Positions 1 through 7,635 are shown, counted from the first letter of the stretch. The stretch: 64,000 bases of DNA from an uncultured Acetatifactor sp. (GCA_910578815.1 CAJTSE010000006.1:78559-142558); one strand, 5' to 3'. Numbers and translations are program-made. The notes: generated from the sequence alone by a model not told the origin.

Positions 1-138
1 GACCTGATCGCGGCGGGCATGAAGCCGGGAAAGGCTCTGGGAGATATGCTGCAAAGGCTGCTTATGCTTGTGCTGGAGGACCCATCCCTGAATACAAAGG
101 AGAAACTGCTGGCTGAAGCGGAAAAGCTGATGAATTAA
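1..138 (+). CDS. cca: CCA-adding tRNA nucleotidyltransferase, C-terminal end (partial)
   Basis: The reading frame is open from the first base and ends in TAA at 136-138, so only the last 45 residues are present. The fragment contains GMKPGKALGDMLQRL followed by an acidic helix and NTKEKLLAEAEKL. This resembles the conserved C-terminal tail of class II CCA-adding enzymes and poly(A) polymerases, where a Lys-Pro-Gly-x-x-Leu-Gly turn precedes a final helix. The full enzyme adds or repairs the 3' CCA of tRNAs. The identification rests on this short tail alone. The gene ends 86 bases before the next start, with no obvious terminator. Confidence 0.6.
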   Translation, partial: DLIAAGMKPGKALGDMLQRLLMLVLEDPSLNTKEKLLAEAEKLMN

Positions 139-224
139 CAACATACTTTTATGCCCCACCTCATAAGATATGATGAAAGCAGGAGCTTTCCGGCTTGAAC
201 AAACATATGCGGGAGGGGTAGTCA

Positions 225-1229
225 GTGAACGACAGGGCAGTGGAATTACTGGAACAGTATGATATAGAGGTGATCCGTACCAGAAAGGGAAGAGGGGCCA
301 TTGTGTGCGACACAGCGGACGGATGCCTGATCTTTAAAGAATATAGCGGGAATGATAAACATGTTCAGCTGCAGAATAAACTGCTGCAGAAAGTTGCTGC
401 CTGCGGCAGGGTGCGGACAGAAAGCATTATACCTGCCAGGGAGGGTGGATTATTGGTGCGGGATGGAGACGGAACGGCTTACATCCTGAAAACCTGGCAG
501 GATGGCAGGGAATGCAGTATCAGTGAAAGAAGCGAATGTGTACAGGCAGTGAAGCTTCTGGCGAAGCTTCATGAGAGTATGGAGCTGCCTGCGGAGGAAG
601 TGGGGGAAGTTATTGCATTTTCACCAGAAAAAGAATATGAAAAGCATAACCGGGAAATCCGCAAGGTAAAGAAATATCTGAAGCAGAAAGGACAGAAACA
701 GCCCTTTGAGGTCAGCCTTTTAGGATCCTGTGATTACTTTTTGGAGCAGGCTCTTGAGGTTACGGAGGAATGGAAGCAGTATGCGGAGGCGTTTCGCAAA
801 AGGGACGGAGAAGGGAAAAAGCCGGAAACCGTTACCTTTTGTCACGGAGACTATCAGTATCACAATATCCTCATGGGATCGGGGGGATGGTTTGTAGTGA
901 ATTTTGAAAAGTGTCTGCCGGATCACCCTGTACGGGACCTTTATCTACTTTTGCGGAAACTGCTGGAAAAAGGAAACTGGCAGGCGGCAACAGGTTTGGA
1001 GCTGCTGCAGGCATATGAGAAAGAACGCCCGCTGTCTGCAGAGGACCGTATTGATCTGTATTATCGGCTTGCATATCCGGAAAAGTTCTGGAAAATTGTA
1101 AACTTTTATTATAATTCCGGGAAAGCATGGATTCCGGGAAAGAATCAGGAAAAATTGGAGAAACTGATAGCACAGGAAAAGGAAAAACAGAAATTTTTAA
1201 ATCAAGTGTTTCGGGATATAGCGGGATAA
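225..1229 (+). CDS. CotS-family spore coat / kinase-fold protein
   Basis: A 334-residue protein starting at GTG 225, with GGGAGGGG at 211-218 as ribosome binding site. The motif HGDYQYHNIL near residue 210 matches the catalytic-loop H-G-D-x(4)-N of aminoglycoside-phosphotransferase-like proteins, and NFE about 15 residues later sits where the metal-binding DFD/DFE is expected. This combination, with a Lys-rich middle and a Tyr/Trp-rich C-terminus, is typical of the CotS/YutH/YsxE family of spore-coat-associated kinase-fold proteins. The missing Asp in the DFD position suggests it may not be a functional kinase. The adjacent sporulation genes fit a coat role. Substrate unknown. Confidence 0.75.
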   Translation: MNDRAVELLEQYDIEVIRTRKGRGAIVCDTADGCLIFKEYSGNDKHVQLQNKLLQKVAACGRVRTESIIPAREGGLLVRDGDGTAYILKTWQDGRECSISERSECVQAVKLLAKLHESMELPAEEVGEVIAFSPEKEYEKHNREIRKVKKYLKQKGQKQPFEVSLLGSCDYFLEQALEVTEEWKQYAEAFRKRDGEGKKPETVTFCHGDYQYHNILMGSGGWFVVNFEKCLPDHPVRDLYLLLRKLLEKGNWQAATGLELLQAYEKERPLSAEDRIDLYYRLAYPEKFWKIVNFYYNSGKAWIPGKNQEKLEKLIAQEKEKQKFLNQVFRDIAG

Positions 1230-1265
1230 GGCGTGAAGGGAAGCTTGCCTGCCTTGGGAATGTGA

Positions 1266-1284
1266 GATTCCGCGCAGCGGAATC
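1266..1284 (+). promoter_or_regulatory. Hairpin directly upstream of the PEGA gene ribosome binding site
   Basis: GATTCCGC (1266-1273) and GCGGAATC (1277-1284) form a perfect 8-bp stem with a 3-base loop. It ends two bases before the GGAGG (1287-1291 region) that serves GTG 1299. No T-run follows, so it is not a terminator. It may affect translation or mRNA stability of the downstream gene; this is inference. Confidence 0.4.
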
Positions 1285-1298
1285 GTGGAGGATAGAGT

Positions 1299-2696
1299 GT
1301 GAAGGACGAAAGAAGGAAAAAACTTGGAGTAAAAAACATGTTCTCCGGTAAAAAGGGGCAGGTGTTTTTTCTGATTGTGGCATTAAGTTTATGGCTGACG
1401 GCCTGCACCAGCCCATTCCGGCTGATCTCCGGAAATGAACCGGGGCAGGCCTTCCCGGATAAAGATACAGACACCGGATTTGTGGTAACGGGACCTGACA
1501 GTTATGACTCTGCGGATACGGCCATTCTTGTAGGAAGAGATGGAGAGAAAAATACAGCCACCTTTCTGAATTTGGAGCTAGGAAAGCGATACACTCTTTC
1601 TATAGACGGCACAACCGGTTTTTACGATAAATACGGGGAAAGCATTTCTTTTGATCAGGTGGAGACCGGCGATATTGTAGATGTGACTTTTTTAAAAACA
1701 AAAAAGCATCTGACTACTCTGCAGCTGTCTCCTGCAGCCTGGTCCTATGAGGACGTGGAGCGATATGAAATTCATCCGGTTCGTGGTGAAATCAGCATTG
1801 GCTCGGATATTTATAAACTTACGGACAATACACAATACCTGTCGGAAGGCAGGAGTATGGACAGCATGGACCTGAATGCTTCGGATGTTTTAAGCTTTCA
1901 GGGAATTGGCAGTCAGATTTTGAGTGTGCGGGTAGAAAAGGGGCATGGATACTTAAGGCTTGCAAATGATGAAAACTTCGTGGGTGGATGGATTGAGATT
2001 GGCCAGACTCAGATCCGCAGGATTACGGAAGATATGCTGTTGCTGGTACCGGAGGGAGATTATCAGGTCAATATCAGTAATAAAGGCGGCGGGGGAATCA
2101 AAAGTGTCACCATTCATCGAAATCAGGAAACCACTCTGGACATTGGAGATCTTGAGATTCCGGAGCCTCAGTATGGAATGGTACTTTTTTCTTTAAATCC
2201 TTCTTCCGCTGAGCTGTATATTGACGGAGAAAAGGTAGATCCCTCCGGTCCGGTGGATTTGATTTACGGTATTCATCAGATGATTGCCAGGGCGGAAGGG
2301 TATCAGTCCATTACCCAGTATATCCGGGTCTCTCAGGAATCGGCGGGAATCAATGTGGTTTTGGAGCCAAATGAATCCGAGGAAGAAGAGGAAAAGGAAA
2401 GCTCTTCGTCATCGGGGGATACGCTGACGGATTATTATAAGGTTTACGTAGATGCTCCGGAGGGAGTGGAAGTGTATGTAGATGGCAATTATGTGGGCAT
2501 TTCTCCCTGCAGCTTTAAAAAGAATCCGGGAGTTCGTGTGATTACGCTGAGGAAAAACTATTTTGAAACCAGAAGTTATACGGTTCAGGTTGATGATGAA
2601 GAGAAAGATTTGTCGTTTTCGTTTGCGGATCTGGTATACAGCGGCACTTCTACGGTCTCAGGGAATTCTGCATCCGGTAATTCCTCATCCCGATAA
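1299..2696 (+). CDS. PEGA-domain lipoprotein
   Basis: A 465-residue protein read from GTG 1299 with GGAGG just upstream; an internal ATG at 1338 is an alternative start. The N-terminus has a basic stretch, a hydrophobic segment and the lipobox LTAC near residue 36, so it is predicted to be a lipoprotein on the outer face of the membrane. Two PEGA-type beta domains are visible in the C-terminal half: one around residues 290-355 (SAELYIDGEKV) and one around 380-440 (VEVYVDGNYVG). They are separated by a Glu/Ser-rich linker. PEGA domains are found in surface and sensor proteins and are thought to bind peptidoglycan-associated ligands. The role here is unknown. It ends in a Ser/Asn-rich tail. Confidence 0.8.
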   Translation: MKDERRKKLGVKNMFSGKKGQVFFLIVALSLWLTACTSPFRLISGNEPGQAFPDKDTDTGFVVTGPDSYDSADTAILVGRDGEKNTATFLNLELGKRYTLSIDGTTGFYDKYGESISFDQVETGDIVDVTFLKTKKHLTTLQLSPAAWSYEDVERYEIHPVRGEISIGSDIYKLTDNTQYLSEGRSMDSMDLNASDVLSFQGIGSQILSVRVEKGHGYLRLANDENFVGGWIEIGQTQIRRITEDMLLLVPEGDYQVNISNKGGGGIKSVTIHRNQETTLDIGDLEIPEPQYGMVLFSLNPSSAELYIDGEKVDPSGPVDLIYGIHQMIARAEGYQSITQYIRVSQESAGINVVLEPNESEEEEEKESSSSSGDTLTDYYKVYVDAPEGVEVYVDGNYVGISPCSFKKNPGVRVITLRKNYFETRSYTVQVDDEEKDLSFSFADLVYSGTSTVSGNSASGNSSSR

Positions 2697-2740
2697 TGCA
2701 AAAAAAATGCCGTAAAATCAGTATTATTGCGTAAAATACC

Positions 2741-2769
2741 TTGACAAACTGTTGGAAATCAGATATAAA
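2741..2769 (+). promoter_or_regulatory. Sigma-A promoter for hup
   Basis: TTGACA at 2741-2746 and TATAAA at 2764-2769 are separated by exactly 17 bases. A second TATAGA lies a few bases further on. The promoter is about 70 bases upstream of the hup start, giving an expected leader. Confidence 0.8.
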
Positions 2770-2839
2770 TGGTATAGATGTTTTGAGATGGCATCTGAGA
2801 ACATACAAAAAAGAAAACTCAGTACAGGAGGAGTTCAAT

Positions 2840-3112
2840 ATGAACAAAACAGAGTTAGTTGCAGCTATGGCTGAACAGGCAGGTGTATCCAAGAAGGATG
2901 CAGAAAAGACACTGAAGGCTTTCACCGATGTGGTTGCTGAAGAGCTGAAGAAGGGTGGCAAGGTTCAGTTGGTTGGATTCGGTACTTTCGAGGTATCTGA
3001 GAGAGCAGCCAGAGAGGGCAGAAATCCTCAGACCGGAAAGGCAATGAAGATTGCAGCTTCCAAGGCGCCTAAGTTTAAAGCTGGTAAGGCTTTAAAGGAC
3101 ATGCTGAACTAA
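2840..3112 (+). CDS. hup: HU-family DNA-binding protein
   Basis: A 90-residue protein starting at ATG 2840 behind GGAGGAG. It begins MNKTELV, has the central VQLVGFGTFEV motif and the DNA-binding arm RNPQTGKAMKI, and ends in a Lys-rich helix, which is the complete HU/IHF layout at the usual length. HU is a homodimeric nucleoid protein that bends and compacts DNA. It is expressed from a strong promoter at 2741-2769 and is followed by a rho-independent terminator, so it is probably transcribed largely on its own. The position ahead of rqcP-yabP-yabQ-divIC is the standard Clostridia order. An in-frame upstream extension to 2741 exists but overlaps the promoter and is not used. Confidence 0.97.
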   Translation: MNKTELVAAMAEQAGVSKKDAEKTLKAFTDVVAEELKKGGKVQLVGFGTFEVSERAAREGRNPQTGKAMKIAASKAPKFKAGKALKDMLN

Positions 3113-3131
3113 GCCCAGCGTTTGATTACAG

Positions 3132-3165
3132 CGGAGAACCTTTTCGGAAGGGTTCTCCGTTTTCA
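3132..3165 (+). terminator. Rho-independent terminator after hup
   Basis: CGGAGAACC (3132-3140) pairs with GGTTCTCCG (3151-3159) and is followed by TTTTC. It starts 20 bases after the hup stop codon. Confidence 0.85.
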
Positions 3166-3191
3166 TTTTGCCCAGGCCTGCAAATGGAAGT

Positions 3192-3251
3192 ATGCTGCGA
3201 AAACAGCATGTGGGCCGCGCGGCGAGCAGAGGAAGTCATCTTCCCTGCTCG
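3192..3251 (+). other. Two hairpins in the rqcP leader
   Basis: ATGCTG (3192-3197) pairs with CAGCAT (3204-3209). Further on, CGAGCAGAGGAAG (3223-3235) pairs with CTTCCCTGCTCG (3240-3251) with one mismatch, followed by ATTTTG. The second could be a weak terminator or an RNA-stability element just before the rqcP ribosome binding site at 3268-3273. Confidence 0.4.
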
Positions 3252-3277
3252 ATTTTGCACTTTCATAAGGAGGAAGT

Positions 3278-3517
3278 ATGAGACTTGATAAATATTTAAA
3301 GGTATCGCGTTTGATTAAGCGGCGCACCGTAGCAAACGAAGCCTGTGACAGCGGCAGGGTTATGATTAATGATAAGCCTGCAAAGGCGTCAGCAAATGTG
3401 AAAGAAGGAGACATTATTACCATCAGCTTCGGCAATAAGGAGGTGAAGGTAGAAGTTCTGGATGTACAGGAAACGGTAAAAAAAGAAGAGGCAAAAGAAC
3501 TTTTCAAGTACATTTAG
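3278..3517 (+). CDS. rqcP: RqcP / YabO-type S4-domain RNA-binding protein
   Basis: A 79-residue protein starting at ATG 3278 with AAGGAGGAAG immediately upstream. It begins MRLDKYLKVSRLIKRR and contains GRVMINDKPAKAS and EGDIITISFGNKEVKVEVL, the signature of a single S4 domain. Proteins of this family (RqcP, formerly YabO; Hsp15-like) act with RqcH in ribosome quality control, helping add alanine tails to nascent chains on obstructed 50S subunits. It lies between hup and yabP, as in many Clostridia, and ends 59 bases before yabP. Only the S4 domain is present, so the specific RQC role is family inference. Confidence 0.9.
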   Translation: MRLDKYLKVSRLIKRRTVANEACDSGRVMINDKPAKASANVKEGDIITISFGNKEVKVEVLDVQETVKKEEAKELFKYI

Positions 3518-3576
3518 TGCATGAACTGATGAAGATCTGCATAGGCTTTTAAAAAAGGAATCCAAACGGAGGGCTT

Positions 3577-3864
3577 ATGGAGGATTTAAGCAGCAGCACA
3601 CGAATGCACAGGATGACTATGACAAACCGGAAAAACTGCACCATAAACGGTGTAAATGACGTACTTTCCTTTGACATCCATGAAATTCTTCTGGAGACCG
3701 AACAGGGAATGCTGATGATAAAGGGAGACGATCTGCATGTAAGCAGACTTACTTTGGAAAAGGGCGAGGTAGACATAGACGGCAGAATAGACAGCTTTAC
3801 TTACTCCGACGCTGCGGGAAGCGGACATAAGGGCGAATCTCTGTTGAGTAAGCTGTTCCGGTAA
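3577..3864 (+). CDS. yabP: Sporulation protein YabP
   Basis: A 95-residue protein starting at ATG 3577 with GGAGGG at 3569-3574. The centre has the YabP/YqfC-family pattern, an NRKNCTINGVNDVLSFD stretch, then LLETEQGMLMIKGDDLHV and a short beta strand ending in GEVDIDGRIDSFTYSD. YabP is a small protein made during sporulation in the mother cell and is paralogous to the YqfC coat-morphogenesis protein. It ends five bases before yabQ and belongs to the same operon. The Ser/Gly-rich C-terminus is variable in the family. Confidence 0.92.
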   Translation: MEDLSSSTRMHRMTMTNRKNCTINGVNDVLSFDIHEILLETEQGMLMIKGDDLHVSRLTLEKGEVDIDGRIDSFTYSDAAGSGHKGESLLSKLFR

Positions 3865-3869
3865 TCTTT

Positions 3870-4337
3870 ATGGTAAATGAAAACCAGTTTCTTTTTCATG
3901 CCCTGTTAATGGGCATTTTTATTACATTTGTCTATGATGTCATCAGGATATGCCGCAGAGTGGTTCCTCACAATTCCTTTTTTGTATCGCTGGAGGATCT
4001 GGGATTTTGGATTTATTGCGGGGGCTCGGTCTTTATGCTCATGTATCACGAGAGCAATGGGGAGCTGCGCTGGTTCGCCGTATTTGGAGCGATCGGGGGA
4101 ATGCTGCTGTACAAAAAGCTTGTCAGCCCGCTGTTTGTAAAGTATGTGTCTTTTGTGCTGTCTAAAATGCTGGAGGGGTTGGGAAAGGTATTGGGGTGGC
4201 TGTTTCATCCTCTAAAGGTACTTTTGCGCAAGACCAGCAGAGGTACATACAGAATTGGCCGGAGCTTCCGGCGTGCATTAAAAAATAAGTTGACGTATTT
4301 TCTGAAAATGCTTAAAATAGGATTAAAGGGTAAATAA
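3870..4337 (+). CDS. yabQ: Sporulation membrane protein YabQ
   Basis: A 155-residue membrane protein starting at ATG 3870. Hydrophobic segments are visible at about residues 5-25, 40-58 and 68-85, followed by a long basic C-terminal tail rich in Lys and Arg. The early motif FLFHALLMGIFITFVYDVIR fits the YabQ family, which is needed for spore cortex formation in Bacillus. No strong ribosome binding site lies in the short gap after yabP, so translational coupling is likely. Genes on both sides are the expected partners. Confidence 0.9.
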   Translation: MVNENQFLFHALLMGIFITFVYDVIRICRRVVPHNSFFVSLEDLGFWIYCGGSVFMLMYHESNGELRWFAVFGAIGGMLLYKKLVSPLFVKYVSFVLSKMLEGLGKVLGWLFHPLKVLLRKTSRGTYRIGRSFRRALKNKLTYFLKMLKIGLKGK

Positions 4338-4355
4338 ATACCGGAAGGGGGGCTT

Positions 4356-4667
4356 ATGGCAAGAACGAGGCGCAGAGTTGCTTACCGCAGGAAAAATCAA
4401 AATCGCTTTAGTATGTTTTTGGTATCGCTGGTAGTGTTGCTGATTTTGGCAGCAGTTGCCTGGCAGAGCGTAGGTCTGCGGCAGAAGATCAGCGCCAAGG
4501 CCCAGGAGAAACAATTACTGGAACAACAGATTGCCGATGAGGAAACCCGCTCCCAGGAGATTGATGAGTTTGGGAAACGAATTCAAACCAAGGGTTATAT
4601 TGAAGATATAGCAAGGGAAAAATTGGGACTGGTTTATGAAGGTGAGATTTTGTTTAAAGAGGAATAA
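4356..4667 (+). CDS. divIC: DivIC / FtsL-type septum formation initiator
   Basis: A 103-residue bitopic membrane protein starting at ATG 4356 behind GGAAGGGGGG. It has an Arg-rich cytoplasmic N-terminus, one membrane segment at about residues 22-42 (FLVSLVVLLILAAVAW) and an external coiled coil (QEKQLLEQQIADEETRSQEID). It ends in the family motif YIEDIAREKLGLVYEGEILF. DivIC works with DivIB and FtsL in assembling the division and sporulation septum. It is the last gene of the rqcP-yabP-yabQ-divIC run and is followed by a terminator. Confidence 0.92.
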   Translation: MARTRRRVAYRRKNQNRFSMFLVSLVVLLILAAVAWQSVGLRQKISAKAQEKQLLEQQIADEETRSQEIDEFGKRIQTKGYIEDIAREKLGLVYEGEILFKEE

Positions 4668-4668
4668 A

Positions 4669-4699
4669 AGCAGGAGCCAAAAGGCTGCTGCTTTTTTTG
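4669..4699 (+). terminator. Rho-independent terminator after divIC
   Basis: AGCAGGAGCC (4669-4678) and GGCTGCTGCT (4683-4692) form a 10-bp stem with one mismatch and an AAAA loop, followed by seven T. Confidence 0.85.
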
Positions 4700-4832
4700 T
4701 CGCAAAAATTTAAGCCTGTTCTGCCCGGTTTTGACAAAAAAAGCAAAGAAGGGATTTTATACTTTGCGTTGCAATTCAAGAATGCCAGATAATGATTGAC
4801 TGGTATGTGTGCTTAAAGCGGGCATGGGGTGA

Positions 4833-4927
4833 AAGGTTGAAGGAAATTCATTTCAACCTTCCTGATTTGAGTGCGTGCTTAAAGACGCAGATAGGAGCGA
4901 GATTGAAAATTATCATTTTCAATCTCG
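4833..4927 (+). repeat. Pair of hairpins in the divIC-spoIIE gap
   Basis: The 333-base gap before the spoIIE-like gene contains two hairpins. AAGGTTGAA (4833-4841) pairs with TTCAACCTT (4852-4860). CGAGATTGAAAAT (4898-4910) pairs perfectly over 13 bp with ATTTTCAATCTCG (4915-4927) around a TATC loop. The flanks of the two hairpins are similar (CTTAAAG precedes each), so they look like diverged copies of one element. No T-run follows either. A reading frame through both (4792-4992) has no ribosome binding site. Confidence 0.6.
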
Positions 4928-5000
4928 GAATTTGTGACGCTGCGCGTCCCAAAGTTCCCACAGATTTAGATGCCGCTTGCGCGGCGGAATGAGAGGAAAC

Positions 5001-6191
5001 ATGAAAACAGTTGAAAATGAGCTTCGAACGGCACAGGTTTCGGAATTTTGCCGAAGAAAACTAATTCATTATGCAGACAGCTTTTACGAGCTGGCAAGAA
5101 GTTATGAGGGGGATTTTTCGCCTGGTACGGCGGACAGGCAGGAAATTCTTTCCCAGAGAAGACTGTGGGAAAATCGCCAGATCCTAAAGGGCCATCTGCA
5201 CGAAATGGCAAAGATTATGACTGATGTGGCCTGCGAGGTGCTTTGCTACCGGCCTATGGAAGAGAAAAAAAAGCGTCTGATTATTCATGCCATGAAGGAT
5301 GAGGGAATCCGGGTGGATGATTTATGCTACATGACAGGGGACGACGGGCGGGAGGCGATTGTACTCACCATGAGTACGGACAGGCGGACAGGCATTTCTG
5401 CGGAGGAAGCGGCGGATATGATTTCCGTTCTGCTGAACAGGAGGCTGCAGCTTTCCCTGACAAGTCCTTATATGGTGGAAAAGGAGCCTCACAGCTATAT
5501 GCTGGAGCAGGAGGCGCGGTTTGTGGCACTGACAGGATTTGCACGGGTGACGGAAGAAGATGAGACTGTTTCAGGAGATAATTATGCGGTGCTGGAGGCG
5601 GAGAGAGGAAAGCTAACGGTGATGATCTCCGACGGTACGGGTTCCGGAGAGCAGGCTGCAGGAGACAGCGGCCGGGCGCTGGATTTGATGGAAAAGCTAT
5701 TGGAGGCAGGATACGGCACGGAGGCGGCTGTGGAGATGGTAAATACGGCTTTTTTTGCAACGGGTGAGGACAGAAATCATCCTACGCTGGACCTTTGCAG
5801 TCTGAATCTTTACAGCGGAGCCTGCGAGTTTAGAAAAGTGGGTGCTGCTGCTTCGTTCTTAAAACGGGAGACAGGAGTGGAGCAGTTGGCAGAAGGAAAT
5901 CTTCCTTTGGGAGTCTTTCAGCAGGTAAACGTCCGGCCCATCTCGAAAAGCCTGAAGGATGGGGACTACCTGTTCCTAATGTCGGACGGGGTGATAGATG
6001 CCTTCAGCGAGCAGGGCTATGAGGGGGCGGTGTGCAGGGCCATTGGAGAGATGCGGGAGCAGAATCCCGGTGAGCTGGCGGAAAAGCTGCTGCGGCTGGC
6101 GCTGATTGCTGCAGGAGGCAGGGTGCGGGACGACATGACCATCGCGGTGATCGGAGTCTGGGAAAACAGCGCCGGGCAGGGGGAATGCTAA
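5001..6191 (+). CDS. spoIIE: SpoIIE-type PP2C phosphatase lacking the membrane domain
   Basis: A 396-residue protein starting at ATG 5001 with GAGAGGAA at 4991-4998; a TTG at 4977 is in frame but poorly placed. The C-terminal half carries PP2C/SpoIIE motifs: MISDGTGSGEQA (D211), FLMSDGVIDAF (D329) and VRDDMTIAVIGVW. The N-terminal part resembles the SpoIIE central linker region (Cys and Arg rich, amphipathic helices). Bacillus SpoIIE is about 830 residues with ten membrane spans and dephosphorylates SpoIIAA to activate sigma-F. Here the membrane spans are absent, so the protein should be soluble. The position after divIC and (before the insertion) ahead of tilS is the classic spoIIE locus. 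SDGTGSG replaces the usual SDGMGTG. Confidence 0.8.
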   Translation: MKTVENELRTAQVSEFCRRKLIHYADSFYELARSYEGDFSPGTADRQEILSQRRLWENRQILKGHLHEMAKIMTDVACEVLCYRPMEEKKKRLIIHAMKDEGIRVDDLCYMTGDDGREAIVLTMSTDRRTGISAEEAADMISVLLNRRLQLSLTSPYMVEKEPHSYMLEQEARFVALTGFARVTEEDETVSGDNYAVLEAERGKLTVMISDGTGSGEQAAGDSGRALDLMEKLLEAGYGTEAAVEMVNTAFFATGEDRNHPTLDLCSLNLYSGACEFRKVGAAASFLKRETGVEQLAEGNLPLGVFQQVNVRPISKSLKDGDYLFLMSDGVIDAFSEQGYEGAVCRAIGEMREQNPGELAEKLLRLALIAAGGRVRDDMTIAVIGVWENSAGQGEC

Positions 6192-6195
6192 ATGC

Positions 6196-6224
6196 TTGAC
6201 AGGTATACGATAGCCTGGTATACT
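6196..6224 (+). promoter_or_regulatory. Strong sigma-A promoter for cassette 1
   Basis: TTGACA at 6196-6201 and TATACT at 6219-6224 with a 17-base spacer. It begins four bases after the spoIIE-like stop codon and lies 46 bases upstream of the first secreted-protein gene. A copy of the -35 flank and of the end of spoIIE recurs at 11340-11470. Confidence 0.8.
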
Positions 6225-6270
6225 CAAAATAGCTGATCGGCATATAAATAAACGAAGGAGTGTTATTGTA

Positions 6271-6684
6271 TTGAAAAAAAGCAAACCAAAAATAATTATT
6301 TCAATAATGGCGTTATTTGTTCTGACTTCATCTATAGTGGTTTCTGCGCAGAGTTATTCTGATAAATACGTTTATGGAGACCGATTTACAGTTATTGTGG
6401 ATGGAACGACTGACAATTCGGGTAATTTTGTAACGGTTACGCTGACGGAGATCCGAAAGGCTGACGGGGACGCATCCAACTATGCAAAAGTAAGAGCAAA
6501 GATTTATGATTCTAATAACGACCGGATTTCGGTTGGAAGTGACGTTGAAGTTGTTAAGCAAAAGACAACGACAATTCTATTGACATATATGTATGCAAGC
6601 GGAACTCGAATGAAATTATTGATGAAAGGTAACAATTCATCCTTGGATTGTATTGTGGATTTTGCGGCGTCCATTTCGCAATAG
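6271..6684 (+). CDS. Small secreted protein, cassette 1
   Basis: A 137-residue protein starting at TTG 6271 with AAGGAG at 6255-6260. Residues 1-26 form a Sec signal peptide (KKSKPK, a hydrophobic core, then SAQ). The mature part of about 110 residues is beta-rich with no cysteine except one near the end. It is a diverged paralog of the products at 11701 and 12987: NFVTVTLTEI aligns with NYVTVSLASV, KVRAKIYDSNNDRIS with KIQARLVDYYGNVIS, and LLMKGNNSS with LQFRGNSKA. I do not recognise a named family. It is the first gene behind a strong promoter and precedes the ABC permease genes. A bacteriocin-like or envelope-associated role is possible but unproven. Confidence 0.75.
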   Translation: MKKSKPKIIISIMALFVLTSSIVVSAQSYSDKYVYGDRFTVIVDGTTDNSGNFVTVTLTEIRKADGDASNYAKVRAKIYDSNNDRISVGSDVEVVKQKTTTILLTYMYASGTRMKLLMKGNNSSLDCIVDFAASISQ

Positions 6685-6690
6685 TCGAGA

Positions 6691-6730
6691 ATAAGGTCGG
6701 TATTGGTATGTATACCAATACCGACCTTAT
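6691..6730 (+). other. Perfect 19-bp intercistronic hairpin
   Basis: The arms at 6691-6709 and 6712-6730 are perfect reverse complements separated by two bases, so the real loop is about six bases. The hairpin starts six bases after the secreted-protein stop and ends before the permease ribosome binding site. There is no T-run, so it is better explained as an mRNA stabiliser or partial terminator that keeps the secreted-protein transcript more abundant than the transporter transcript. Confidence 0.75.
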
Positions 6731-6755
6731 GATGAAAAATACAAAAGGGGCTTCA

Positions 6756-7625
6756 ATGAAAGAATACATAAATGCAATCAGTATGCAAATGCGTCTGATG
6801 ATAAACAAAAAAGAATTCCAAATAACATATATCATTAATGCAGGGTATGTGTTGTTGACATACTTATATTATGTAATTTACTATTGGGGGGATGATGTGT
6901 CTACAGTATCTTCTTCCAGTGCGGTATTTTCTTTATTATCCAAAAGCGTATTTTTTGATCTGTATATCAGCATAGTGCCGTTTCTTGTGGTACTTCCCTT
7001 TGCCATGTCTTTTGTGGATGACAAAAAAAATAATATTTTGCCGGGTTTGCAGGTAAGAAGCGGAGTCAAGGCTTATTATATTTCAAAAGCAGTTGCTTGT
7101 TTTCTGGGAGGGTTTTTTTCTTTTTTTATACCGATGATGATCGGAATGCTTTTAAATGTTTTGACTTTTCCTGGAAGCGGGATCACATTTCTCGGAGACT
7201 ATTTTGATATGAATTTTGACGCGGCGGTGACGGGAGCGGATGTACTGATTAGGACAAGGTGGGCCGGTCTCTGGTTTCCACGTTTGTTTATCAGTTCGCC
7301 GGACGGATACAATATTCTTTTTTGCACATTTTTTTCCATTGCCATGGGAATCAGCAGCACCTTTCTTTACATTGTTTCTTTTTTTATAAAGCGTCAGAAG
7401 CTGTTGCTGATGCTGCCCTTCTTTTTGATTGTCTCAGTGCTTAATATTATGGACGAATTTAATATGGAGCATCCGCCATATGTATGCTTCAAGGTAATGC
7501 AGTATATAACGGTAAATGCAATGTATGGAAAAGATCCTTTGTATATATATTTTTTCTTATTATTAATGATATTGGTAAGCGTTTTCGGAATAAACAGGCA
7601 GATACAAAGAGATCAGCTTGATTAG
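6756..7625 (+). CDS. ABC transporter permease A, cassette 1
   Basis: A 289-residue membrane protein starting at ATG 6756 with AAAAGGGG five bases upstream. About six hydrophobic segments are visible, at residues 23-42, 68-88, 112-135, 185-210, 222-240 and 262-282. A large extracytoplasmic loop sits between the third and fourth. It is similar in layout to the product at 13408, including an RSGVKAYYISKAV versus RLGNRSYYVSKYL segment after the second span, which probably contacts the ATPase. With permease B and the ATPase it forms a complete two-permease ABC transporter, an arrangement used for export and for LanEFG-type immunity. The substrate is unknown. The local DNA is markedly AT-rich. Confidence 0.75.
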   Translation: MKEYINAISMQMRLMINKKEFQITYIINAGYVLLTYLYYVIYYWGDDVSTVSSSSAVFSLLSKSVFFDLYISIVPFLVVLPFAMSFVDDKKNNILPGLQVRSGVKAYYISKAVACFLGGFFSFFIPMMIGMLLNVLTFPGSGITFLGDYFDMNFDAAVTGADVLIRTRWAGLWFPRLFISSPDGYNILFCTFFSIAMGISSTFLYIVSFFIKRQKLLLMLPFFLIVSVLNIMDEFNMEHPPYVCFKVMQYITVNAMYGKDPLYIYFFLLLMILVSVFGINRQIQRDQLD

Positions 7626-7635
7626 GGATGACGGC

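Noticed and set aside
4792..4992. 66-codon frame across the two hairpins
   Set aside because: No ribosome binding site; its repeated peptide merely reflects the two similar hairpins.
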